A stretch of 64,000 bases of DNA from Sporofaciens musculi. Lineage in GTDB: Bacteria > Bacillota > Clostridia > Lachnospirales > Lachnospiraceae. The stretch is from assembly GCF_009830285.1 (NCBI RefSeq), contig NZ_WUQX01000001.1:3100501-3164500 (forward strand). The letters run 5' to 3'. Position 1 is the first letter of the stretch. Each line of letters starts with the position of its first letter. Below the pieces are notes generated by a model that was not told the DNA's origin, searched no databases, and saw nothing but the letters and a program-made list of their open reading frames with translations. Positions 32,896-42,492 of this stretch are shown in pieces. The translations under genes and the position numbers were made by a program.

Positions 32896-33717
32896 TCATT
32901 CGATATAATATGCCTCAATATCATGCTGAGCTGCTGATTGTTCTTCTTTTGACGGTAATTTCATATAATCTCCATACAGTATTTTCAGCCATTTATCATA
33001 CTTTGCAGGTGCATGATATTTTTTCCCTTCAAATTCAACTTCGCAGAAATCCTCAAATAATTTCCTGCTTACAACCCAATGAATCTTATCATAGGGGTCT
33101 GTCATATCACATACCCGCTTTGTCTCTGCATGTGTATATTTCCGAGCATTATGAATAATTTTTAGTGCAAAATATTGTCTGGGTACAAATTTTAATATGG
33201 CTTGTATTCCTAGAACTCCTATCCTTTTAGCAGAAATCTTTGCCTGTCCCAATGGTAATTGATATCTTCTCAGTCTTCCATAAAAATCTCTTTTTCTGAA
33301 TATCTTCCGAAGTTTCACATCATCATCAGGCGCATAATCCACCACAAAAACATCTATGTATACTCCTATCTTTAAACCTTTTTCTCCCATTTCGTATAAT
33401 ACTGTTTCAGTATCTACTATTTTGCCAAAAGGATAATAATATTCTCTATCCTTTTCAGGACACAAAAACTGATATCTTCCCATACCCTCACGATTAAAGC
33501 AATCCATTAAACGCTCGTAATCTTTCCGAAGCATGGATACATCTATATCGTCATCCCATGGAATATAGCCTCTATGCCGTATTGCTCCCAATAATGTACC
33601 ATAATCAATCCAATATCGAAGCTCATGGTTGTCACAAAATTCTGCAAAATAATCTAAAATACCAATTTGAATCCTATGCAACTCCTCTTTTTCTATCTTT
33701 TTCATCTCTTTCCTCAT
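32896..33717 (-). CDS. LicD family phosphotransferase, locus A (1)
   Basis: A 273-residue LicD/fukutin-type transferase. The core is YWIDYGTLLGAIRHRGYIPWDDDIDVSM (residues about 36-63), with the G-T-L-L-G and metal-binding D-D-D-x-D of the nucleotidyltransferase fold. The C-terminus has KWLKILYGDYMKLPSKEEQ, the usual YGDYM-LPP ending. LicD proteins move phosphocholine from CDP-choline, or polyol-phosphates from CDP-polyols, onto glycan sugars. The first ATG (33717) overlaps the polymerase gene by 44 bp; ATG 33705 is an alternative with AGGAAAG close by. One of three LicD copies in the window. Confidence 0.87.
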   Translation of the reverse strand: MRKEMKKIEKEELHRIQIGILDYFAEFCDNHELRYWIDYGTLLGAIRHRGYIPWDDDIDVSMLRKDYERLMDCFNREGMGRYQFLCPEKDREYYYPFGKIVDTETVLYEMGEKGLKIGVYIDVFVVDYAPDDDVKLRKIFRKRDFYGRLRRYQLPLGQAKISAKRIGVLGIQAILKFVPRQYFALKIIHNARKYTHAETKRVCDMTDPYDKIHWVVSRKLFEDFCEVEFEGKKYHAPAKYDKWLKILYGDYMKLPSKEEQSAAQHDIEAYYIE

Positions 33718-34957
33718 TTACTTCTATTTCTTTATTTCTCCTTATATATAAAAATGGAATATATTGGCCTATTGTCATCATTTGCAGAAAAGAGGTACCT
33801 AATATGTAGGGCACAATTAATACTAATATCATCATACAACGTTTTTCCTTATATAAATGAGCTTTCAACATCATCTGCATATATAATAAAACAAAAAGAA
33901 TCGTACCTACAATTCCCTGGCAATACAACATCTCTACGATAGCCGTCATATATATCTGATATCCTGTACTATAATTCATCGGTATATTCTTGTAGCCCAT
34001 CCCCCATACTCTGTCTAATCCCGTTAAATCCATCACATACTTAATTGACCATATACGCCCTTTTATTGCCGTACCCCCCTGAGAAGGCAGCAGCCTATTC
34101 ATAGTCTGGATAAAAAAGTCAGAGCTAAATATTAATATCACAAAAACAACAAGTACAAATAATATTCCTCCTACTGTCTCAACCATTTTCTTTTGGGAAA
34201 CGGTATCCATATTGATTAAATAAATATATAACCATAAAAAAATAACCGTTAATACTCCAATTCCCGATGTAGTCATTATTATTCCTGCCGAAACTAATAT
34301 TGTTTTACCGTTTACCCTTTTTTCTTCCTCTAACAGCAGACACGCTAATCCTATGGAGCAATATTGCGCAAAATGAGCTGGCTCTAAAAATAGAGCAGAT
34401 GGACGGAACAAACCATTATAAACCATCAAACTTACATCCAAATAGTGCTGCGAGTCAAGCACTAGACTTCGCATCGGCAGCAGGAAGCCCCTGTCGTTAT
34501 TAAAATCAAACTTAAAAATATAATAGAGCACATATTGTAAAACTACACAAATTGACATTATAATTGCAATATCTTTTACATAGTTTATATAGTATCTCTG
34601 TATTTCTGAATCATAAAAAGTCAATGCCATAAATGTTATAAACATTAATAAGCTTACAATATTAAAAAAATTTGAGGTGTTGTCTGAAATTATTTCCTCA
34701 GGACTTTTTCTAAAATAAGTAATAATTATATACAAGAACATAATTATGGTCATTATCCAAATGATAGATTTTGCTTTATTATCCTTATATACTCCTTTAA
34801 CACAATTCATAAAAACAGAATACAGCATCAATATCCAATATGTGACAAAACACATATTCATTTCCAAAAAAGGAATTTTATACAAGCTTAAAATTGGAGA
34901 TAGAGCAAATATAAATGCAAATATTTTCTTTTTATTTACTGTAATTTTACATATCAT
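33674..34957 (-). CDS. O-antigen-type polysaccharide polymerase (Wzy-like), locus A
   Basis: A 427-residue protein with about 11-12 hydrophobic helices and a central outer loop with FRPSALFLEPAHFAQYCSIGLACLLLEE, the O-antigen ligase/polymerase pattern (R-P...EPxxFA). It would join repeat units of glycan A outside the membrane. A GGGGGG tract (34074-34079) is in frame within SQGGTAI. The base composition is very AT-rich, as usual for wzy genes. It lies between a GT4 gene and licD in the same operon. Confidence 0.83.
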   Translation of the reverse strand: MICKITVNKKKIFAFIFALSPILSLYKIPFLEMNMCFVTYWILMLYSVFMNCVKGVYKDNKAKSIIWIMTIIMFLYIIITYFRKSPEEIISDNTSNFFNIVSLLMFITFMALTFYDSEIQRYYINYVKDIAIIMSICVVLQYVLYYIFKFDFNNDRGFLLPMRSLVLDSQHYLDVSLMVYNGLFRPSALFLEPAHFAQYCSIGLACLLLEEEKRVNGKTILVSAGIIMTTSGIGVLTVIFLWLYIYLINMDTVSQKKMVETVGGILFVLVVFVILIFSSDFFIQTMNRLLPSQGGTAIKGRIWSIKYVMDLTGLDRVWGMGYKNIPMNYSTGYQIYMTAIVEMLYCQGIVGTILFVLLYMQMMLKAHLYKEKRCMMILVLIVPYILGTSFLQMMTIGQYIPFLYIRRNKEIEVNEERDEKDRKRGVA

Positions 34958-34985
34958 AACACTATACTGTCCTTACTATCGGCAA

Positions 34986-36134
34986 TCAAATATTCAACAG
35001 CCTTTCATAAATTTCAATCATCTTCTTCACATATATTTTCTGGTCAAATTCCTCCACCGCGTAACTTTGCCCCTTGTCTGCAATCTTTCTCATTTCATTT
35101 CTATGTTCAACCGCAAACGCAATCTGATCCGCCAGCTCCACAGCGTTCCCCGGTTCATACAGTAATCCTGTAACCTTATCTTTTATAATCTCCGGTGAAG
35201 CGCCGGCATTGGCCGCAATCGTCAGATTCCCTGAAATCATACTTTCTATAGTCGTCCTTCCCAAGCCCTCCGCACGGGAACAAACCACACAGATATCGCT
35301 CTGTTTTCTAATCTCTCGCAATTTTGTATGATCTTCAAGCTCTCCAACAAACTCAACATTATTCAGGCAATGTTCTTCCACATATCTATGCAAAGAGGAT
35401 GCATAATCTTTATTTCCATTCCAATATCCGTCCCTGCCTACAATTCTCAAATAAAAATCTCCCGGTCTGTTTTCGTTTAATATTTCTATTGCTTTTATAA
35501 TATCCTTCTGCCCCTTTTGTGGATTAATGATGCCAACAATCAGCAGATTCGTACATTGATTCTCTAATATTGTTTTTTTCTCATAATAGTTTTCAGCATC
35601 TACGCTGTCAGGGACTAGTGCAAATGAAGCATCCGGTACAAAATCTTGATAGACCCTTTTTACATAATCAGAGATTACAATCACTTCTGATGCGCTCCTG
35701 ATCATATTTTTTATTCTACTAGGATGATAGAACTCCATTCCTAATCCATCCCAAATGTTTTCCCTGATATGGCAAATATAGGGAACTTGGGCTTTGTATG
35801 CCGCTTCCATTCCTATGGCAGTCGGCAGACTGTTATTATGTAGAATATCGATTCTTTTTCTTTTCAGATAAAAAGCAATACAATACTTAGAATATATATT
35901 TATTATCTTTTTTATCAACGTTTTCAAAGCTGAATCCGCCTTGACTGACGACTTGAACGGCAGAAGCTTATATTCTGCATCAACCGATTTTAAAGCGTCC
36001 TCCATACTTCCGTGACGGTTCATGAGCACAAAACATTCATGGCCATTTTTTTGTAACATCTTCAATAGCTCAAATAAGGATCTGTTTGCGCCGCCTGCCT
36101 TATTTACTGTTGACAAAACAAAACAAATCTTCAT
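34986..36134 (-). CDS. GT4 family glycosyltransferase, locus A
   Basis: A 382-residue GT-B enzyme. The N-terminal domain opens with the acceptor loop VLSTVNKAGGANRSLFELLKMLQ. The C-terminal domain has LIVGIINPQKGQKDIIKAI (near 195), VEFVGELEDH and the donor motif CSRAEGLGRTTIESMISGNLTIAANAGASPEII (E-x(7)-E). ATGA-type overlap joins it to the GT2 gene upstream. It likely adds one sugar in the glycan A repeat unit; linkage unknown. Confidence 0.88.
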   Translation of the reverse strand: MKICFVLSTVNKAGGANRSLFELLKMLQKNGHECFVLMNRHGSMEDALKSVDAEYKLLPFKSSVKADSALKTLIKKIINIYSKYCIAFYLKRKRIDILHNNSLPTAIGMEAAYKAQVPYICHIRENIWDGLGMEFYHPSRIKNMIRSASEVIVISDYVKRVYQDFVPDASFALVPDSVDAENYYEKKTILENQCTNLLIVGIINPQKGQKDIIKAIEILNENRPGDFYLRIVGRDGYWNGNKDYASSLHRYVEEHCLNNVEFVGELEDHTKLREIRKQSDICVVCSRAEGLGRTTIESMISGNLTIAANAGASPEIIKDKVTGLLYEPGNAVELADQIAFAVEHRNEMRKIADKGQSYAVEEFDQKIYVKKMIEIYERLLNI

Positions 36135-37132
36135 TTATTATTTTTTCCGGACAATGCAGGATATATTTTCAATAACCAATAAGCCATATAATTCGTTTTT
36201 CTCATCATACTAACAAAAATTCCCATCTTCTGGCATCTGGCAGCCCCTTTATAAATGTCTGGAAACTCCCTTCTTATTTTTTGATCATATCTTTTAATGG
36301 TTCTTCGATTATGGTCTGACAATGGCAGTAACAGATATGTCTGGATTGCTATTACATGGAATCTCGCCACACGTCTTAATATATACCTATAATTTTCGCT
36401 GTTTCTCTGTGTTTCACAAAACTCATAGGTTTTTCTGCAGATACGAAGCATCTCATCTTTGTGCCTGATTCTTGATTCAACGCTCATGCTTTGCCCATCT
36501 CTGCCGACCCTGTAACAATACACTGGCAAATCTATAAACAATGCTTTCTTTGCTGCTGAGAACGGAACAATCGCGTATAATTGATCTGTATAGAGACTAT
36601 GGGATGGAAGAATAAGATTGGTTCTTCTAAGCAATTCTGTTTTAAACGTAATACACCACATTCCAACTGGCTTTCGAGGTACAAAATCTTTCATCAGACA
36701 CTCATATCCATTATGCATATGATGACGCTTTATCAGCCTCAAATTCTTTTCATCACATCCATAAGCATAATGAGTAAATACAACATCTGCATCAGATGTT
36801 CTCAGCGCCTTAATCAAATATTTCAAATGATTGGCGTCAAACCAGTCGTCACCGTCAAGAAGCTTAAAGTATTTTCCCGTTGCATGGGCCATACTATAAT
36901 TGACGGTTGTACCATAACCACCGTTTTCTTTGTGAACCACATGAAAAGTTTCCGGATATTGTTCTTCATACTTTTTTGCTATTTCAGCCGTTTGATCGGT
37001 TCCGCCGTCATCCACAATAAATACTTCCAGCAAATCCATAATCTCAGGAATAATCATCGATTCAATATTTTGCTGGATATATTTTTCAACATTGTATGCA
37101 GCTACCGAAACTGTTAAAATTTTATTGCTCAT
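36131..37132 (-). CDS. GT2 family glycosyltransferase, locus A
   Basis: A 333-residue inverting GT-A enzyme: LTVSVAAYNVEKYIQQNIES (residues 5-24), VFIVDDGGTDQTAEIAKKY and KLLDGDDWFD with the DxD-type metal site near 98. ATG 37132 is preferred to the GTG at 37144; it overlaps the upstream GT4 gene by 11 bp (translational coupling). The C-terminus lacks strong membrane helices. A glycan A sugar transferase; specificity unknown. Confidence 0.88.
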   Translation of the reverse strand: MSNKILTVSVAAYNVEKYIQQNIESMIIPEIMDLLEVFIVDDGGTDQTAEIAKKYEEQYPETFHVVHKENGGYGTTVNYSMAHATGKYFKLLDGDDWFDANHLKYLIKALRTSDADVVFTHYAYGCDEKNLRLIKRHHMHNGYECLMKDFVPRKPVGMWCITFKTELLRRTNLILPSHSLYTDQLYAIVPFSAAKKALFIDLPVYCYRVGRDGQSMSVESRIRHKDEMLRICRKTYEFCETQRNSENYRYILRRVARFHVIAIQTYLLLPLSDHNRRTIKRYDQKIRREFPDIYKGAARCQKMGIFVSMMRKTNYMAYWLLKIYPALSGKNNK

Positions 37133-38291
37133 CAGTATCACCACCCAAATAATTTAGGAAAAGTTCTCTGTACTTTTCTTTGACAATTCTAATATCCATG
37201 ACTTCTTCGGCCGTTTTCCTGGCATTTTCTCTATACTTTCTAACCAATTCTTTATCCTGATAAAGCCTGAATATTTTTTCCGCTAAATCTGAAGCGTCAT
37301 TATTTTCAACATATACTCCTACGTCATATGTACAAATCAGCCTCTTCAAATCTCCATCATCCCCCCCAATCCCTACTAACGCCTCGCCGCATGCCATAAA
37401 ACTAAATGCCTTACTTGGGTATGCAATCATTGAATTTTCCGCATTTTGAGCTACGATTGCCACATCGCCGCATGCCATAGAAAAGACATATTTTTCCACT
37501 GACTGAAAAGGAAACAAGCGTACATTTTTATTCGGATATCTTGCAACATACTTTTCCACAAGCTGCCTTTTTACTCCCTGCCCGACGAAAACAAATAAAA
37601 TATCCTCTATCTTTTCCAATTTTCTGGCGGCCTTCAATACAATCTCTATATTATGTCCAATCCCCATTGTACCTGAGTACAAAACAACAAATTTCTCGGT
37701 CAATCCATTTTCTATACAAAATATATTTTCTTCTTTTTTCAATGGTTTAAGCAACCGGGTATCAACCCCAAACGGCATTGCTTTTATTCTGATCGGACAT
37801 TGTACGCTTTGCTCAATCAACTCCGCTTCTGCCGGTCCGTTTGCAAGCATTAAATCGTACTTTTTGTAATTTAGATGATTCCAACGCCTCCATAATTTAC
37901 ATACAATATGTGAAAGATAATGGTCGATGCTGCATTCAATCGCCTGTGGATAGATATCCCAATGTGTAAAGATAACGGGCGCTTGAAAATCCTTTTTTAA
38001 TCTTAATCCAATCCATATATTAATCGGCGGATTTGACGATACAAAAATCAAATCGTATTTTCTGCCTTTTTTATTCTTTCTTCTCCATCTCTGCATGAAA
38101 AGAAAGAAATTCATCCAACTGATAAACCGAGTCTTTAGGGATTCTGCATGATAATCCGGAGCTTTCCATATATCATTTTTTACTTTATTAGCCGTTATGA
38201 TATCAATCTGCGCAATTCCTTCCAAAGCCTGTTCCATGACATCATAAAATTGCTTCTGGATTTCCTGGGATACAATAAGTATTTTTTTCAT
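37122..38291 (-). CDS. GT4-like glycosyltransferase with in-frame G7 tract (on state)
   Basis: A 389-residue GT-B enzyme: KILIVSQEIQ start, FVVLYSGTMGIGHNIEIVLKAARKL (near 205), FVGQGVKRQLVEKY and the donor region AYPSKAFSFMACGEALVGIGGDDGDLKRLI (near 310). The codons for IGGD contain seven G (plus strand 37361-37367), so one slip would truncate the last 70 or so residues. It follows the epimerase gene by 1 bp and overlaps the GT2 gene. The architecture resembles WbuB-like 6-deoxysugar transferases; donor unknown. Confidence 0.87.
   Translation of the reverse strand: MKKILIVSQEIQKQFYDVMEQALEGIAQIDIITANKVKNDIWKAPDYHAESLKTRFISWMNFFLFMQRWRRKNKKGRKYDLIFVSSNPPINIWIGLRLKKDFQAPVIFTHWDIYPQAIECSIDHYLSHIVCKLWRRWNHLNYKKYDLMLANGPAEAELIEQSVQCPIRIKAMPFGVDTRLLKPLKKEENIFCIENGLTEKFVVLYSGTMGIGHNIEIVLKAARKLEKIEDILFVFVGQGVKRQLVEKYVARYPNKNVRLFPFQSVEKYVFSMACGDVAIVAQNAENSMIAYPSKAFSFMACGEALVGIGGDDGDLKRLICTYDVGVYVENNDASDLAEKIFRLYQDKELVRKYRENARKTAEEVMDIRIVKEKYRELFLNYLGGDTDEQ
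37361..37367 (-). repeat. poly-G7 tract in coding strand, gene on
   Basis: ATT GGG GGG GAT within the donor-binding loop of an intact GT4 gene. It is the same kind of tract as the G8 runs that break neighbouring genes, so this gene is a candidate contingency gene captured in the on state. Confidence 0.7.
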
Positions 38292-38292
38292 C

Positions 38293-39348
38293 TTAATCCA
38301 AACTCTCTTTCAAAATCTTTACTGTATGGGATAATCCTGTCTCTGCACAAAAGGCGCTTTTCCATCCTAACCTAAGCAATTTTGTGCTGTCTAATGATGA
38401 AGCTTCCATTGGATTAAATCCCTTCTTTTCTCTCATACCAGCCTCTCCCTGTACTAACTTAACGCCGCCGGCCTCAGACAGAAGCTCTGCCATCTGTCTG
38501 ATACTTATGATGGAGTTCGGATCAGATATATTGTAAGCGCAAAGGTTCTCTCCTCTTAACAGTACTTTTAATATAGCCGAAGCACAATCCAGGCAGTAGC
38601 AGTAACTCCGAAGCTGAGAACCCTTACTTTTCAAAACAATATCTTTTCCCTGTGCCGCTGCAAAAGCAAATGAAGACGATACCCTGTTATCCTCCTGTGA
38701 TGCGGTAGGTCCGTAAATGTGGCCGGGACGTACAATCACAGCCTCCATTCCATATTCAACGGCATAACTTACACATAAGGTTTCCGTTGCTTTTTTACTG
38801 AGTGAATAGGAATTCCTGGGATTCAAAATATCAATATATCCATAATCATTCTCCTGATAAGGGAATTTTTCATTCTTTGTTCCGTAAACTTCACTGCTGG
38901 AGAGATACAATACTCTCTTTGTTCCCCACTCTTTCGTTTGATTAAGCAGACAATACATCCCAGAAAAATTACTTAACATTGTTTCAACAGGTTCCTTCAT
39001 AATCATATTCGGACAGGCATTCCCTGCCCCATGGATGATATAATCAACAGGCGATTTAAGCTTTATATCCTTTAATGCATCATAGTGGATATGTTCAAAA
39101 TAATCTTTATCGCAGTATGGTTTAAAACGTCGGTCCAGCTTTTCAATATTTCTCCCTGCAGCCAAAATTTTAATTGGCTCATCATGTGTTTCGTTATAAC
39201 GTATCAATATATCCACAACCGCTGAACAGATCAGCCCGTAAGCCCCTGTAATCATTACCGCTGTTCCGGAAAGCTCGTTTAACTCCTCCAGATACATGAA
39301 TTCTCTGTCTATGTCCTGTATCCACTGTTCACTGTTATAAATACTCAT
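38293..39348 (-). CDS. NAD-dependent epimerase/dehydratase (extended SDR)
   Basis: A 351-residue extended SDR with VMITGAYGLICSAVVDILI (residues 30-48; TGxxGxxG with the third Gly replaced by Cys-Ser in GLICSA), the catalytic YSLSKKATE (YxxxK near 180) and PGHIYGPT. Sequence features resemble UDP-glucuronate decarboxylase/dTDP-glucose dehydratase-type enzymes. It lies 3 bp from an IspD/TarI-like CTP transferase and one gene from licD. A similar TarI-SDR pairing makes CDP-ribitol in other bacteria, so it may supply or modify a CDP-linked polyol or sugar. The substrate is open. Confidence 0.8.
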   Translation of the reverse strand: MSIYNSEQWIQDIDREFMYLEELNELSGTAVMITGAYGLICSAVVDILIRYNETHDEPIKILAAGRNIEKLDRRFKPYCDKDYFEHIHYDALKDIKLKSPVDYIIHGAGNACPNMIMKEPVETMLSNFSGMYCLLNQTKEWGTKRVLYLSSSEVYGTKNEKFPYQENDYGYIDILNPRNSYSLSKKATETLCVSYAVEYGMEAVIVRPGHIYGPTASQEDNRVSSSFAFAAAQGKDIVLKSKGSQLRSYCYCLDCASAILKVLLRGENLCAYNISDPNSIISIRQMAELLSEAGGVKLVQGEAGMREKKGFNPMEASSLDSTKLLRLGWKSAFCAETGLSHTVKILKESLD

Positions 39349-39351
39349 GTC

Positions 39352-40068
39352 TTAATCCTTTAACCACTCTGAACGTTTCGCCGCTAACAATGCTTTAAAA
39401 ATGTCAATATCCTCGACTGTCGTAAGCTTAATATTCTTCTCTGAACCGGCAGAAAAGTATACCTGTTGTCCCATCTCAATCATTAGCGTACAGGATGCCA
39501 CCGAATTGGTAATCCCTGCTTTCAAAGCCTTTCTGTGAAGTTCGCATATCTGACCGAGATAAAATCCCTGGGGAGTCTGTGTTCTCTTAAGCCTGTCCCG
39601 CGGATAACTTTTATCCGCCATAACCCCATTTTCCGTCTGCATCATCGCTTCCGCACATGGAATCACCGTAATTGCATTACCGTACTGTATGGTTTTACTA
39701 ATACAATCGGAAATAATCTCCGCCGACACCAACGGTCTGATTGCGTCATGAATCAATACAATATCATTCTCTTTAAACTGCTTCTCCAATTCATATACTC
39801 CGTTGCGGATAGATGCCTGTCCATTCTCACCGCCTGAAAACACATACTTTAATTTCGTTATATTAAACTGTTTTGCATAGGCCCAAAGCACTTGTTCCCA
39901 TCCATCTATACAAACCACCGCAATCGAACCAATCTCCGGATGCTTTTCAAATGCTTCCAGCGTATATATGATAACCGGCTTTTCATTTACCGTAAGAAAC
40001 TGCTTCGGTATATCCTGATGCATCCGATTGCCTGAACCTCCTGCTATTAAGAGTGCAATATTCGCCAT
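39352..40068 (-). CDS. IspD/TarI-family cytidylyltransferase
   Basis: A 238-residue CTP transferase: IALLIAGGSGNRMHQDIPKQFLTVNEKPVIIYTLEAF (Gly-rich CTP loop with the Arg and Lys), VLIHDAIRPLVSAEII (near 105), RDRLKRTQTPQGF (near 153) and LTTVEDIDIFKA. Members make CDP-methylerythritol (IspD) or CDP-ribitol (TarI). Its place beside an SDR and a LicD transferase in a glycan locus favours a TarI-like role, activating ribitol-5-phosphate or another polyol phosphate for transfer to the glycan. The stop codon abuts the licD gene upstream. Confidence 0.85.
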   Translation of the reverse strand: MANIALLIAGGSGNRMHQDIPKQFLTVNEKPVIIYTLEAFEKHPEIGSIAVVCIDGWEQVLWAYAKQFNITKLKYVFSGGENGQASIRNGVYELEKQFKENDIVLIHDAIRPLVSAEIISDCISKTIQYGNAITVIPCAEAMMQTENGVMADKSYPRDRLKRTQTPQGFYLGQICELHRKALKAGITNSVASCTLMIEMGQQVYFSAGSEKNIKLTTVEDIDIFKALLAAKRSEWLKD

Positions 40069-40863
40069 TTACTGATTCACTCCATTCTTAATCAATTCAT
40101 ACCGAACCTCACTGTTTCTCTCATGTACAGGAGGCAAAGTCATATAATTTCCGTACCTTTTGGTCAAATATTTATCCGGCTCTGTCGGTCCATCAAAATA
40201 CAGCCCTTCAAACAACATTTTCTTTGGCTTGGAAAACCAATTCTTATCATATGTAATCGCAGAGCATAAGGATACGTCCTCCCCAAAGTAATCGCAAATC
40301 GAATCACTCTTTCGTTTATACGACAATCCTTCTTCTAATCTTCGGATATCTCTTTCACGATTTTTCTTTCTGAAAAACAACAGCACCATTCCTGCGGCTG
40401 CTTTGCTTATGATTCCGTGATTCTGCGGTACTCCGCTCACAAGAATTTTATATAAATGCGAATGCCAAACCTTAAAGACAAGACCTGCTTTTGTCCTGGG
40501 GCAATCATAATAAGGGTATACATCTATATACGGATTCGTTTTCTCTAAAATTTTATTGCCCTTCTTTACATATAATTCTGCACTTCTATCTACAACATGC
40601 ATACCAATACTTCCAAAAGAGCAATCGGTTTCTCTGCTTCTGACAAAATATCGTTTTCCAAATTCTGTCTGATACCTGGAAAGTTTTTTTGCATCTTCTA
40701 TAGGCATTAACACATCTATATCATGATCCCACGGAATAAATCCCTGATGTCTGACCGAGCCAAGACAGGAACCATAGGCCAGATAATAACGCAACTGATG
40801 TCTGTGACATACTTCGTCTAATTTTATCAATATCTCTAATTGCAGTTTTTGAACTTCTGTCAT
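40069..40863 (-). CDS. LicD family phosphotransferase, locus A (2)
   Basis: A 264-residue LicD protein with LRYYLAYGSCLGSVRHQGFIPWDHDIDVLMP (about residues 23-53), keeping the G-S-x-L-G and D-x-D metal site, and the C-terminal KRYGNYMTLPP. It is immediately upstream of, and coupled to, the TarI-like gene, so its donor is probably the CDP-alcohol that enzyme makes (CDP-ribitol-like) rather than CDP-choline. It differs strongly from the other two LicD copies in the window. Confidence 0.87.
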   Translation of the reverse strand: MTEVQKLQLEILIKLDEVCHRHQLRYYLAYGSCLGSVRHQGFIPWDHDIDVLMPIEDAKKLSRYQTEFGKRYFVRSRETDCSFGSIGMHVVDRSAELYVKKGNKILEKTNPYIDVYPYYDCPRTKAGLVFKVWHSHLYKILVSGVPQNHGIISKAAAGMVLLFFRKKNRERDIRRLEEGLSYKRKSDSICDYFGEDVSLCSAITYDKNWFSKPKKMLFEGLYFDGPTEPDKYLTKRYGNYMTLPPVHERNSEVRYELIKNGVNQ

Positions 40864-40872
40864 TGATTTCTC

Positions 40873-42489
40873 CTATTTCCTATACAGGCCGTCTCTGTGA
40901 GCAACCCAAATCGTCTTCATTCCAAGCTGTCTCGCCGCCTGAAAATCTTTTGCAGGGTTATCTCCTACATAGACGAGCTGCTCATAGGGTATACGCCATC
41001 GATTCTGCATAATCCGAAAGGATATATCATTCGGTTTTCTAAACTGTAATCCTCCAAGCTCATCTGTAACAATGATATCATCCATCAAATCCTCAAGCCC
41101 TAATGCGGCAATCTTATTCCTCTGTCCTTCGGGGCGTCCATCTGTAATCATGCCTGTATTAATCCCGAAGTTTTTTAATTCCGTGATAAGCTCACACACT
41201 CCCTGATAAAGCTCTAGCTTTGGCTTATGGGCTCTATATATTTCCAAACATTGCGCCTTCAAATCTTCTCTGCCAATCTGCTTCAGGAATTCATCAATCG
41301 CATATAACCCCTTCTCAAAATAAGACCAGAGCTTTTTCTGTGCATCCTTTATTTCCAAAAAATCTGCCACAGCCTGAAAGCCGCTCCTCACATATTGTTT
41401 TTCAGGGTATAACGTATCGTCAAGGTCGAAGATCACTCCCTTAATTTTCCACCTGTCTATCCCTAAAGAGCTTACCGTCATACTTAAACCTGCACTCCCT
41501 TGCCGAATGAGCTTTGTCCCCCAAGCGCTTCCTTCATCGATACATACGCTCTGCTCGTAACGGCTATAGATTGCCCCGTCGGCTAACTCCATATCACAGC
41601 AAGCCTTTTCATGACTCAAAAGTTTTAATATTGTCTCTGCACTTCTTGCGCCTGCTTTCATACTCAAAGGAACACCGCCGCCAAATCTCGGATTAATCTC
41701 AATGTAATAGTTGCGGTCTGATTTCTCGTCACGAATCATCTGAACGGTCAGTGGTCCACAGGGCTTAAACGCCTCAGTCAATACTTTTGCTTCTCTGATG
41801 ATTGTCCTGTCCATACAAATCTGCGTTTTCAGAACCTCCCCTGCCCTTACGGCTAATCGTCTTCTCGGAACAACACTGAGCATTCGTCCCTCAAAATCAC
41901 AGAATATGTCTATTGTATATTCCTCTCCAGATACAAACGGCTGCACAATATAATTTTCAATCTGCTGCGCATAAACTGAAAGCTCTGTCACGTTTTCAAC
42001 CTTAAAGGCATTGATACTGCTGCTTCCGTCCCTGGGCTTTATAAAAGCCGGAAAACCGCCCTTATATGCTTTCCAATCATCTACTGGCGCTGGTGAGTGC
42101 AGCCCACAGGCGTCAAAAAGTTTTGATGTTTTTCTTTTATCCCGACAGATACGAATCTTCTCTAAAGGACTCACCATAATTTTTGTCCCTGACGCTTCGA
42201 TTTTCTCTTTATTTTCTGCAAGCACGAGAAGATCTGTATCAATCGTGGGAATCACTAAGTCTATTCTGTCTTTCCGACATATTTCTATAAGCTCTAAAAT
42301 ATAATGATCTTCCCGCATTCCGCAAATAATCCTTGAAAAATCGCAGTATGCCAGAGCCGGCGCCGTATTGCTGACATCTGCCCCATAAATTTTTAAATCT
42401 TTACCCAGACATAACGCTGCCTGACGGAAGGCCTGGAGAAGTTCAACACGCCGGCCTACTCCGGTAAATAAAATATGTAATTCTTTCAT
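40873..42489 (-). CDS. ATP-grasp ligase fused to HAD-family hydrolase
   Basis: A 538-residue fusion. Residues 1-320 are a carbamoyl-phosphate-synthase-like ATP-grasp ligase (FTGVGRRVELLQAF; PAFIKPRDGSSSINAF; YIEINPRFGGGVPLSMKAG with the metal-binding E-x-N). Residues about 350-538 are a HAD hydrolase (GVIFDLDDTLYPEK nucleophile motif; MITDGR; FRKPNDISF; VYVGDNPAKDFQAARQLG). ATP-grasp enzymes couple a carboxylate to an amine, so an amino acid or similar group may be joined to a sugar, with the HAD removing a phosphate. The product is unknown. It is near the start of locus A, beside the initiating sugar transferase. Confidence 0.83.
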   Translation of the reverse strand: MKELHILFTGVGRRVELLQAFRQAALCLGKDLKIYGADVSNTAPALAYCDFSRIICGMREDHYILELIEICRKDRIDLVIPTIDTDLLVLAENKEKIEASGTKIMVSPLEKIRICRDKRKTSKLFDACGLHSPAPVDDWKAYKGGFPAFIKPRDGSSSINAFKVENVTELSVYAQQIENYIVQPFVSGEEYTIDIFCDFEGRMLSVVPRRRLAVRAGEVLKTQICMDRTIIREAKVLTEAFKPCGPLTVQMIRDEKSDRNYYIEINPRFGGGVPLSMKAGARSAETILKLLSHEKACCDMELADGAIYSRYEQSVCIDEGSAWGTKLIRQGSAGLSMTVSSLGIDRWKIKGVIFDLDDTLYPEKQYVRSGFQAVADFLEIKDAQKKLWSYFEKGLYAIDEFLKQIGREDLKAQCLEIYRAHKPKLELYQGVCELITELKNFGINTGMITDGRPEGQRNKIAALGLEDLMDDIIVTDELGGLQFRKPNDISFRIMQNRWRIPYEQLVYVGDNPAKDFQAARQLGMKTIWVAHRDGLYRK

Positions 42490-42492
42490 CTT

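Noticed and set aside
34074-34079. G6 run in the polymerase gene as a phase-variable tract
   Set aside because: Short and in frame; only noted, with no sign of switching. The same applies to 62318-62323 in the deacetylase gene.
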